Made by a program: the position numbers and the translations under genes
The notes under the pieces: model-generated
The model's input: only the letters and a program-made list of their open reading frames with translations
Databases searched by the model: none
Told to the model about the DNA's origin: nothing
Part shown: piece by piece, positions 1 to 4,797 of the stretch
How the letters are laid out: each line of letters begins with the position of its first letter
Numbering within the stretch: the stretch's first letter is position 1
From: Bryobacterales bacterium
GTDB taxonomy: Bacteria; Acidobacteriota; Terriglobia; Bryobacterales; Bryobacteraceae
Assembly: GCA_009697495.1 (NCBI GenBank)
Contig: SHUN01000178.1
Location: 1 to 6,370, forward strand
DNA length: 6,370 nt
Direction of reading: 5' to 3'

Positions 1-679
1 CGGCGACGATGCCGCCGGCGTAATCGGAATACAGCCGCCATTGGCGGAATCGCGAAACGTCCAGCGCCCGTCGCGGCGCGGGCCCCAGCCATTGCTCCCA
101 GTCAAGCTTGCCCTCCAACGGCGCGCCCGGCCCGCCGGCGACCTGCGTATTCAACCACCAGCCGCGGACCATGCGCACATTGCCCAACGTACCGGCGGCT
201 ACCAACTCTCGCCCCTGCTTATACAGATCATAAGAACGGCGCTGCATTCCCACCTGCACAATTTGCTTCGATGCCCGTTCTGCCGCCACCAGTTCCACAC
301 CCTGTTCCGGCGTCTGGCAGAGCGGCTTTTCGACGTACACATCCTTGCCGGCGGCAAGCGCGTCCAGCACCATTCGATGATGCCAATGCTCGGGAGTGGC
401 GATTAACACGGTGTCAATCGAGCGGTCCGCCAACAAGTCCTGATACCGCCTCACCGCACGCGCCGGCTCGGTCTGCGCTTTGCGCGCAACGCCGAGCGCG
501 CGTTCCAGATTCGGCTCGTAGACGTCGCAAATGGCGCCCACTCGCAGTCCCATGTCCTTCTGAAACTCCGTCATCACGTACGTGCCGCGCCCGCCCGCGC
601 CAATCACGCCCAACGTCACACGCCCTTCAGCGGCGAAGGCCACGCCCGCCGCGCCCATCCAGAAAGTTCGTCGATGCAT
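1..679 (-). CDS. Gfo/Idh/MocA-family oxidoreductase, Tat-exported (3' end outside window)
   Basis: Reading the minus strand from the ATG at 679 gives 226 codons open to the window edge, so the C-terminus is missing. The protein begins MHRRTFWMGAAGVAFAAEG, a short twin-arginine-type leader (R3-R4) with a small hydrophobic stretch. The NAD(P)-binding Rossmann fold follows: GAGGRG at residues 27-32, then CD at 51-52 at the end of the second strand. The segment ATPEHWHH (94-101) and the EKP motif (117-119), whose Lys is the usual catalytic residue, are diagnostic of the family. Such proteins oxidise or reduce sugars, inositols or sugar acids with bound NAD(P); exported versions are abundant in Acidobacteriota and Planctomycetota. 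Substrate cannot be told. The leader is shorter than usual, so export is likely but not certain. The gene is divergent from the dehydrogenase pair, with a 45-bp gap, which is compatible with a shared carbohydrate role. Confidence 0.92.
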   Translation of the reverse strand, partial: MHRRTFWMGAAGVAFAAEGRVTLGVIGAGGRGTYVMTEFQKDMGLRVGAICDVYEPNLERALGVARKAQTEPARAVRRYQDLLADRSIDTVLIATPEHWHHRMVLDALAAGKDVYVEKPLCQTPEQGVELVAAERASKQIVQVGMQRRSYDLYKQGRELVAAGTLGNVRMVRGWWLNTQVAGGPGAPLEGKLDWEQWLGPAPRRALDVSRFRQWRLYSDYAGGIVA

Positions 680-724
680 ACTCTGGCCAAGGTATCGCAT
701 TTTGCGTTACGGTTAATAGAAGCA
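680..724. promoter_or_regulatory. Compact divergent promoter region
   Basis: Only 45 bp separate the start codons of the oxidoreductase (minus) and the polyol dehydrogenase (plus). Candidate -10 hexamers of TANNNT form are TACGGT at 708-713 for the plus gene and TACCTT at 694-689 for the minus gene. Each would place transcription start within a few bases of its ATG. No convincing -35 box is visible. Neither start has a well-spaced Shine-Dalgarno sequence; AGAAG lies only two bases before the plus-strand ATG. The assignment is inference from position and base composition. Confidence 0.3.
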
Positions 725-1756
725 ATGAAAGCGCTACTACTCAAGGAATACATGAAGCTTGAGGTGACCGAGGTTCCTGAACCGGAACTCGGCCCTGAAG
801 ATCTTCTCGTTCGCGTCCGCGCCTGCGGAATCTGCGGCAGTGATATACACGGCATCGATGGCTCTACAGGCCGCCGCATTCCGCCACTCGTGATGGGCCA
901 TGAAGCCGCCGGCGTCGTCGCCAAAGTTGGCAGCGCGGTCACCGCGTGGAAGATCAACGACCGCATCACGTTTGACTCCATGATCTCCTGCGGCAAGTGC
1001 TCCTTCTGCCGTTCGGGCCACATGAATCTGTGCGATAACCGGATGGTCCTGGGCGTCTCCTGCGGGGACTATCGCCGCCATGGCGCCTTTGCGGAATACG
1101 TCGCTGTTCCCCAGCACATCTGCTACATGCTGCCGGATGAACTGCCGTTCGAACACGCCGCGCTGATTGAGGCCGTTTCGGTGGCCGTGCACGCCGTAGA
1201 AGTGACGCCTGTTCGTTTGGGCGATACCGCTGTCGTTGTTGGCGCCGGGATGATCGGCGTGCTGACCGTGCAAGCGGCCAGGAACGCCGGGTGTACAACG
1301 GTCTATGCCGTCGATCTCGACGACGCCAAACTCGAAATGGCGGTCAAGCTCGGTGCCGCCGAGGGCTTCAATCCGAAGCACTGCGATCCCGTCGCGGAAA
1401 TTCTCAAACGCACGAACGGCAAGGGTGCCGATATTGTCCTCGAAGCCGTTGGCGCGACTGATCCCATAAAGACCGCGATCGCCTGCGTCCGCAAGGGCGG
1501 CACGGTGACTCTGATTGGAAATATCACGCCGAAGATCGAGCTGAATCTGCAATCTGTCGTGACCCGCGAAATTCGATTGCAGGGTACTTGCGGATCCAAC
1601 GGCGAATATCCGGCGTGTATTGATTTGCTTGTGAAAGGCCTCATCAAAGTTGATTCCATCATCAGCGAACGTGTTTCGCTGGAAGACGCGCCGCGCGCCT
1701 TTGAACGGCTCTACAATCATGAGCCGAATTTGATGAAGGTGATCGTAAACCCATGA
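725..1756 (+). CDS. Zinc-dependent medium-chain polyol/sugar-acid dehydrogenase (MDR family)
   Basis: 343 residues, the usual length for sorbitol, L-idonate and galactitol-1-phosphate dehydrogenases. The N-terminal GroES-like domain carries catalytic-zinc ligands C37 (CGICGSD), H59-E60 (GHE) and probably E149. Structural zinc is bound by the C89-x2-C92-x2-C95-x7-C103 cluster. The Rossmann domain has GAGMIG (173-178) and D197 at the end of the second strand, which favours NAD over NADP. The expected reaction is reversible oxidation of a secondary alcohol of a polyol or aldonic acid in the cytosol. An upstream in-frame ATG at 674 would add 17 non-homologous-looking residues and overlap the divergent gene, so the ATG at 725 (MKALLLKE, the typical family start) is preferred. 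The stop overlaps the next start as ATGA, indicating translational coupling with the SDR gene. Exact substrate is unknown; IdnD-like or GatD-like are both reasonable. Confidence 0.93.
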   Translation: MKALLLKEYMKLEVTEVPEPELGPEDLLVRVRACGICGSDIHGIDGSTGRRIPPLVMGHEAAGVVAKVGSAVTAWKINDRITFDSMISCGKCSFCRSGHMNLCDNRMVLGVSCGDYRRHGAFAEYVAVPQHICYMLPDELPFEHAALIEAVSVAVHAVEVTPVRLGDTAVVVGAGMIGVLTVQAARNAGCTTVYAVDLDDAKLEMAVKLGAAEGFNPKHCDPVAEILKRTNGKGADIVLEAVGATDPIKTAIACVRKGGTVTLIGNITPKIELNLQSVVTREIRLQGTCGSNGEYPACIDLLVKGLIKVDSIISERVSLEDAPRAFERLYNHEPNLMKVIVNP

Positions 1757-2550
1757 GCAACCCGACTCCTTATTTCAATCTGACCGGCCAAGTGGCTGTG
1801 GTCACAGGGGCCTCGCGCGGGCTGGGCCAATACTTCGGCCGGGCGCTGGCCAAATCCGGCGCCGATCTGGTCATCACCAGCCGCCGCAAGGACGACTGCG
1901 CCGAGTTCGTGAAGGAAATAGAGTCCCTCGGTCGCAGAGCGATTCCGGTGGAACTCGACGTCCGCAATTTTGACAGTATCGTGAAGTTCGCCGATGAGGC
2001 CGAAGCGGCGTTTGGGAAGATTGACATCCTGGTCAACAACGCCGGATGCAACGTGCGCAAGCCCGCCGTGGACATCAGTTGGGACGAGTACAATCTGGTG
2101 CTGGAAACGAATCTCCGCGGAACGTTTTTCGTCGCGCAGCAGATCGCGAAAAAGATGATCCCGCGCGAGTATGGCCGCATTGTGAATATCGGGTCGGTGA
2201 CCTGTGTGTTCGGTTACGCCGGCATCGCGCCGTACTGCGCCAGCCGAGGCGGGGTTAAGCAGCTCACCATGGCGCTGGCCGATGAGTGGGGCCAGTTTGG
2301 CATCACTGTGAATTGCCTGGCGCCTGGGTGGTTCCGCACGGAGCAGAATAAGGTGCTCTACGACAACCAGGAGTGGCTGGAATATTTGAAGGATCGCATT
2401 CCGGTGAAGCGGCCGGGCCAGCCGAACGATCTGGATGGCGCGGTGGTGTTTTTGGCGTCGGAAGAGAGCCGTTACGTTTCGGGGCAGACGCTGCTGGTTG
2501 ACGGCGGGATTTCCACTGGGGCTACGCGGGCTTCGGTGCAGACGAAGTAG
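1753..2550 (+). CDS. Classical short-chain dehydrogenase/reductase, gluconate 5-dehydrogenase-like, with YxxxR active site
   Basis: 265 residues with the full classical SDR plan: TGASRGLG nucleotide-binding motif at 18-25, D69 (LDV), NNAG at 95-98, catalytic N120, S148 and Y161, and the C-terminal PGW and VDGG elements. Overall it resembles gluconate 5-dehydrogenase / 2-deoxygluconate dehydrogenase (IdnO/KduD) proteins, which reduce keto-sugar acids with NAD(P)H. The usual YxxxK is here Y161-C-A-S-R165, encoded by CGA, so the catalytic Lys is replaced by Arg. R44-R45 after the second strand may favour NADP(H). The ATG lies inside the TGA of the preceding dehydrogenase gene, so the two are co-translated. 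The coupled MDR plus SDR arrangement suggests oxidation of a hydroxyl by one enzyme and re-reduction of the ketone by the other, as in L-idonate to gluconate conversion. The substrate is inferred, not shown. Confidence 0.93.
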   Translation: MSNPTPYFNLTGQVAVVTGASRGLGQYFGRALAKSGADLVITSRRKDDCAEFVKEIESLGRRAIPVELDVRNFDSIVKFADEAEAAFGKIDILVNNAGCNVRKPAVDISWDEYNLVLETNLRGTFFVAQQIAKKMIPREYGRIVNIGSVTCVFGYAGIAPYCASRGGVKQLTMALADEWGQFGITVNCLAPGWFRTEQNKVLYDNQEWLEYLKDRIPVKRPGQPNDLDGAVVFLASEESRYVSGQTLLVDGGISTGATRASVQTK

Positions 2551-2561
2551 CGTGCCATCTG

Positions 2562-2583
2562 GAGGCCTGCCAAGCCAGGCCTC
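2562..2583 (+). terminator. Stem-loop just after the dehydrogenase pair, possible terminator
   Basis: Perfect 8-bp arms GAGGCCTG and CAGGCCTC enclose a 6-base loop, 11 bp after the SDR stop codon. The position fits a transcription end or an mRNA-stabilising hairpin. No T-run follows, so it is not a standard intrinsic terminator. Outer bases GTGCCA (2552-2557) and TGGCAC (2605-2610) could pair as a second, enclosing stem. Confidence 0.4.
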
Positions 2584-2591
2584 AAAACTCC
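2580..2591 (+). repeat. 12-bp direct repeat, left copy (CCTCAAAACTCC)
   Basis: CCTCAAAACTCC recurs exactly at 3251-3262 on the other side of the toxin-antitoxin pair. Similarity continues weakly into the next five bases (three match). The right copy is the last coding bases, the stop codon and the bases just after it of the receptor relic, so this copy may be a second fragment of that gene end or a duplication made by an insertion. Confidence 0.6.
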
Positions 2592-2604
2592 GGCAGAAAA
2601 CTCG

Positions 2605-2625
2605 TGGCACTCAGTGTCAGGCACC
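2605..2625 (+). repeat. REP-like cluster of short inverted repeats
   Basis: Two overlapping imperfect palindromes sit here: GGCACT-C-AGTGTC at 2606-2618 and GTGTCAGGCAC at 2614-2624. TGGCAC at 2605-2610 also complements GTGCCA at 2552-2557. Motifs of the GTGTCAGGCAC kind resemble intergenic REP-type repeats seen in environmental bacteria; that is a memory-based resemblance, not a search result. An 11-bp part (2612-2622) recurs at 3543-3553. Confidence 0.4.
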
Positions 2626-2648
2626 TATTCTCGTTGCCCTAATTTGGC

Positions 2649-2654
2649 TAGAAT
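2649..2654 (+). promoter_or_regulatory. Candidate -10 box of the DUF433-DUF5615 operon, possibly leaderless
   Basis: TAGAAT ends three bases before the first ATG (2658) and six before the second (2661). A start of transcription about seven bases downstream would fall on the second ATG. No Shine-Dalgarno sequence precedes either codon. No -35 with normal spacing is recognisable. Confidence 0.4.
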
Positions 2655-2657
2655 TGA

Positions 2658-2888
2658 ATGATGATCGACTGGTCGCAATGCCCCGCAGTGGAGAGCATCC
2701 CCGGCAAAGTGAGCGGTGCCTGGGTGTTAAAGGGAACACGCACGCCGGTGAGGGTGCTTTTCGAGAACCTCGAAGCGGGGATGAGCATAGAGGAAGTGAT
2801 GGAACAATTCCCTGTGAACCGCAAGGAGATCGACAGCCTGATGGCGTTTGTGGCGCGGTCGCTGGAGAAGTCTCCGAGTTACCGGTAA
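2658..2888 (+). CDS. DUF433 antitoxin-like protein
   Basis: 76 residues, the normal size of DUF433 proteins. It shows the family pattern: an N-terminal P-x-I-like segment, KGTRTPVRVLFENLEAG (about residues 25-41), then an MSIEEVMEQFP helix (42-52) and a final helical stretch starting VNRKEIDSLMAF. The fold is a small winged-helix-like DNA-binding domain; members often sit directly before PIN-like toxin genes and are taken to be the antitoxin and autorepressor. Here the DUF5615 gene follows after 12 bp, which supports that role. The start may be the ATG at 2658 or the adjacent one at 2661. No ribosome binding site is present, but a -10-like TAGAAT lies just upstream. The usual GG before GTRIPV is KG, a small departure. 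DNA binding and neutralisation are inferred from family and context. Confidence 0.88.
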   Translation: MMIDWSQCPAVESIPGKVSGAWVLKGTRTPVRVLFENLEAGMSIEEVMEQFPVNRKEIDSLMAFVARSLEKSPSYR

Positions 2889-2890
2889 TT

Positions 2891-2894
2891 GAGG
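2891..2894 (+). promoter_or_regulatory. Ribosome binding site fixing the start of the DUF5615 gene
   Basis: GAGG lies six bases before the ATG at 2901. It selects that codon over the in-frame TTG at 2889, which overlaps this site and would add four unlikely residues. Confidence 0.65.
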
Positions 2895-2900
2895 TCTGGG

Positions 2901-3230
2901 ATGCGGATTCTCTTCGACAACGGCACACCGAGGGGCCTCGCCCGATTTCTGGGCGGGCATACCGTGGTTGAAGCTCGCGCCCGAGGGCGGGAGGATCTGG
3001 AAAACGGAGATCTGATTGCGGCAGCCGAGGCCGCCGGCTTTGAACTGCTGGTGACTACGGACAAAAACATGCAGTACCAGCAAGACCTCACGGGGCGCAA
3101 ACTGGCGATTGTTGTACTCGAGCATTCGCAATGGCCGATGGTAAAGATGGTTGCCGACAGCGTAGCGGCCGCGGTTGACGCGGCGATTCCTGGCAGCTAC
3201 TTCGAGGTGGAAGTGCCGTTTCAGGATTAG
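2901..3230 (+). CDS. DUF5615 PIN-like protein, putative toxin
   Basis: 109 residues, matching the DUF5615 (PIN-like, Mut7-C-related) family. Visible features are the MRILFDNGTP start with D6 as the first acidic active-site candidate, the GREDLENGDLIAAAE segment (29-43) with D37, and the strongly typical LLVTTDKNMQYQQ (49-61) with D54. The IAIVVL-type strand of the family is AIVVLEHSQWP. PIN-like folds are metal-dependent ribonucleases; this subfamily is generally assumed, but rarely shown, to be the toxin of a type II pair with DUF433. The Trp normally seen just before the NG(D/E)L motif is replaced here by GRED, which may or may not matter. The gene has a good GAGG ribosome binding site and follows the DUF433 stop by 12 bp, so it is in one transcript. 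Its stop lies only 22 bp from the end of the convergent receptor relic. Confidence 0.87.
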   Translation: MRILFDNGTPRGLARFLGGHTVVEARARGREDLENGDLIAAAEAAGFELLVTTDKNMQYQQDLTGRKLAIVVLEHSQWPMVKMVADSVAAAVDAAIPGSYFEVEVPFQD

Positions 3231-3250
3231 CTTTCCGTTGACAGGTTCGC

Positions 3251-3262
3251 CCTCAAAACTCC
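3251..3262 (+). repeat. 12-bp direct repeat, right copy (CCTCAAAACTCC)
   Basis: Exact match of 2580-2591. On the minus strand it covers the last two coding codons, the TGA stop and a few bases beyond it of the TonB receptor relic, 20 bp after the DUF5615 stop codon. Confidence 0.6.
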
Positions 3263-3551
3263 AGCCGTAATCCCAACTGATGCACCCGAGCGCCACGAGC
3301 CGTACTCATTGTCCCTCCCGCGAGCACGTCCACCTGCGTCAGCGGCAAATTAAAATTCGTCCGGTTGGAAAAATTGAAAGTCTCCCATCTGTGAATGCAG
3401 GCGGCGATAGAGTTGAAACCCATCCTGGCGAGCCTCCAGCGCGTAGCGGCCCGGTGCCGGGTTCGTTTCGAGGTTCGTCAACTTCACGCGGACCGCCGGG
3501 ACGACGCCCCCGGCCGACGCCCCCGGCCGACGCCTGCGCGAGCAGTGTCAG
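3253..3551 (-). pseudogene. Relic of an Oar-like TonB-dependent receptor (both ends kept, middle deleted)
   Basis: The 345-bp gap 3231-3575 holds no intact gene but reads as receptor debris on the minus strand. From 3390 to the TGA at 3253 there are 45 codons containing FNFSNRTNFNLPLTQ and ending GARVHQLGLRLEF, the kind of final barrel strands (terminal aromatic residue) found in Oar-like receptors of Acidobacteriota. In another frame, just upstream, codons read GVVPAVRVKLTNLETN and then PGRYALEARQDGFQLYRR, typical of the carboxypeptidase-regulatory-like domain at the N-terminus of such proteins. The roughly twenty residues normally between these two parts seem absent, and several hundred residues of plug and barrel are missing. 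Further upstream LTLLAQASAGG looks like the end of a signal peptide, but a 13-bp tandem duplication shifts it out of frame and the start codon is gone. The two halves differ in frame by one base at about 3390. No product is expected. Intact relatives would import substrates across the outer membrane. Confidence 0.75.
3503..3534. repeat. 13-bp tandem duplication (about 2.5 copies)
   Basis: The unit GACGCCCCCGGCC occupies 3503-3515 and 3516-3528, followed by GACGCC at 3529-3534. Removing one unit restores a continuous minus-strand frame from the signal-peptide-like LTLLAQASAGG into VVPAVRVKLTN, so the duplication is a frame-breaking event in the receptor relic. Confidence 0.85.
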
Positions 3552-3553
3552 GC
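3543..3553 (+). repeat. 11-bp repeat CAGTGTCAGGC, right copy
   Basis: Exact match of 2612-2622, in the same orientation and in the same order relative to the 12-bp repeat. Here it lies at the signal-peptide end of the receptor relic and eight bases before the -10-like box of the metalloregulator gene. Confidence 0.5.
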
Positions 3554-3561
3554 CGCCGCGC

Positions 3562-3567
3562 TAAAAT
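3562..3567 (+). promoter_or_regulatory. Candidate -10 box of the DtxR-family gene
   Basis: TAAAAT is a near-consensus -10 hexamer ending eight bases before the GTG start at 3576. Transcription would begin around 3573-3575, giving a leader of only a few bases. No Shine-Dalgarno sequence is present, consistent with a leaderless or near-leaderless mRNA. No -35 box is clear, and no palindromic metalloregulator operator was recognised. Confidence 0.5.
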
Positions 3568-3575
3568 GGACTAGC

Positions 3576-4250
3576 GTGCGCATCACCATCTCCAAAGAAA
3601 ACTATCTCAAGGCCATCGCCGAAGCGGAAGCCGAAGGGGAGTTTGTCATTGCCGCCACCCTCGCCCGCTGGCTCGACGTGTCGCCGCCGGCTGTCACCAT
3701 GGCCACCAGGCGTCTTCGCCGCGACGGCCTGATTGAAGTCGCCCGCGACGGACGCGTCACCCTCACCGGTTCCGGCCGTGAAATCGCCGAACGGCTTATC
3801 CGCCGCCACTATCTCATTGAACGCATGCTCACCGAAGTCTTCGAAATGGAGTGGTACAAAGTCCACGACGAAGCCGAGCAAATGGAGCACGCCGTCTCCG
3901 CCGACTTCGAAGCCAAACTCGCCGAAAAACTTGGCGACGAAAAAAACTGTCCCCACGGGTTCGCCCTGGGGCTGGAATCGAAAGCAGACCGCAACCGCCG
4001 CGGCCTCATCGCTCTCCACGAACTCCCCGCGTCGCGCCTAGCCACCGTCGTCAGCGTTTTCGAACGCGACCGCGGGCTGCTCGAATATCTCGACGGCCTT
4101 GGCATTGAACCCGGCGCCGTGGTTGAGATGATCACACGCAACGCCGACCAAACGCTGACGTTACTCGTCAACGGGCGTCACATTCCGCTAGGAAACGCCG
4201 CCGCCGAAAAAGTGTGGGTTAGCGCTTTGCCGTCGCTGGAGCCGTCTTAA
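3576..4250 (+). CDS. DtxR/MntR-family metal-dependent transcriptional regulator
   Basis: 224 residues with three domains: an N-terminal winged helix (about 1-64, recognition helix in SPPAVTMATRRLRRDG), a metal-binding dimerisation domain (about 68-135) and a C-terminal FeoA/SH3-like domain (about 145-220). Metal ligands align one residue before DtxR numbering: H78, E82, H97, E101, E104 and H105. E101 stands where DtxR has Cys102 and where MntR has Glu, which points to manganese rather than iron sensing; however the first ligand position (Met10 in DtxR, Asp8 in MntR) is N9. The CPHG turn is present at about 126-129. Such proteins repress metal uptake genes when the metal is bound, or activate efflux. 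No transporter gene lies in the window, so targets are unknown. The GTG start is the only suitable one. The 3' end overlaps the convergent thioredoxin-like gene by 32 bp. Confidence 0.93.
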   Translation: MRITISKENYLKAIAEAEAEGEFVIAATLARWLDVSPPAVTMATRRLRRDGLIEVARDGRVTLTGSGREIAERLIRRHYLIERMLTEVFEMEWYKVHDEAEQMEHAVSADFEAKLAEKLGDEKNCPHGFALGLESKADRNRRGLIALHELPASRLATVVSVFERDRGLLEYLDGLGIEPGAVVEMITRNADQTLTLLVNGRHIPLGNAAAEKVWVSALPSLEPS

Positions 4251-4797
4251 CAACAGCCGCGGCCTTCGCCGGTCCGCCTTTGAGTAGCAACTCGACATGC
4301 TTGGCGATCTCGGCCTGCTCCGCCGCGGGGCCAGCATTCGGATTATCCGGCATGATTCCGCCGATGAAGCGCTCCTTCATCACACCGTTGCGGTCGATGA
4401 ACGCGAACGTCGGCACATAAAACGGCTTCATCACCGACAAGCTAAAGAACCGGTACGCTTCCTGATTCCCAACCGAACCCATCGGATAGGTGGCGCCGTA
4501 CTTCTTGCGGAACTCCGGAAACTCCTTCCGCTGCTTCTCGTCCGTCGTCACGGCCAACACCTGCACGCCCTTCGCGCTATATGCCCGGAGTATTTTTTCC
4601 ACCGACTCGGCCGATTTCTGACAATGCGGACACACCGTTGAGAAGAAAACCAATACCACCGGCTTGCCCTTGAACTGGCTCAGTTTTACTGCCCGGCCGT
4701 CCTCCATCTTGATGTCCAGCTCCGGCGCCAGCTGATTCACATCCTCAGCCAACACGAACCCGGCAGTCAGCAACAATAACGCGCTTAGTAATCTCAT
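4219..4797 (-). CDS. Exported thioredoxin-like protein (TlpA/ResA/AhpC-TSA fold, CPHC)
   Basis: 192 residues. A signal peptide ([17 protein letters not shown], 1-17, cleavage probably before E18) sends it across the inner membrane; there is no lipobox Cys. The mature part has the TlpA/ResA/AhpC-TSA layout: [25 protein letters not shown], the redox motif C56-P-H-C59, and the cis-Pro loop VPT with P129. The role is thiol-disulfide exchange or peroxide-type reduction in the periplasm; CPHC is the active-site sequence also found in DsbA, but the fold context is TlpA-like. The tail is rich in Ala and Lys ([19 protein letters not shown]) and is probably disordered; part of it lies over the end of the metalloregulator gene. 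The ATG overlaps the epimerase stop as ATGA, so the two are translationally coupled. A longer open frame reaching 4878 lies inside the epimerase gene and lacks the signal peptide at its start, so it was not used. Confidence 0.9.
   Translation of the reverse strand: MRLLSALLLLTAGFVLAEDVNQLAPELDIKMEDGRAVKLSQFKGKPVVLVFFSTVCPHCQKSAESVEKILRAYSAKGVQVLAVTTDEKQRKEFPEFRKKYGATYPMGSVGNQEAYRFFSLSVMKPFYVPTFAFIDRNGVMKERFIGGIMPDNPNAGPAAEQAEIAKHVELLLKGGPAKAAAVVKTAPATAKR

Noticed and set aside
674..724. Upstream ATG at 674 for the polyol dehydrogenase
   Set aside because: It adds 17 residues not expected in the family and overlaps the start codon of the divergent gene; ATG 725 matches the usual N-terminus and length.
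737..1720. Long minus-strand open frame of 327 codons
   Set aside because: It mirrors the zinc dehydrogenase gene, whose motifs are unmistakable; its own translation has no family features.
1717..2610. Long minus-strand open frame of 297 codons
   Set aside because: Antisense shadow of the SDR gene, with high Arg and His content typical of such shadows.
2727..3296. Open frame of 189 codons on the minus strand
   Set aside because: It is antisense to the DUF433 and DUF5615 genes, has no recognisable domain and is a shadow of GC-rich coding sequence.
3503..3534. Possible CRISPR or minisatellite array
   Set aside because: Only about 2.5 copies of a 13-bp unit without spacers; better explained as one tandem duplication.
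3280..3564. Plus-strand open frame of 94 codons in the 345-bp gap
   Set aside because: Low-complexity Pro/Arg/Ser translation opposite the receptor relic, no ribosome binding site, no domain.
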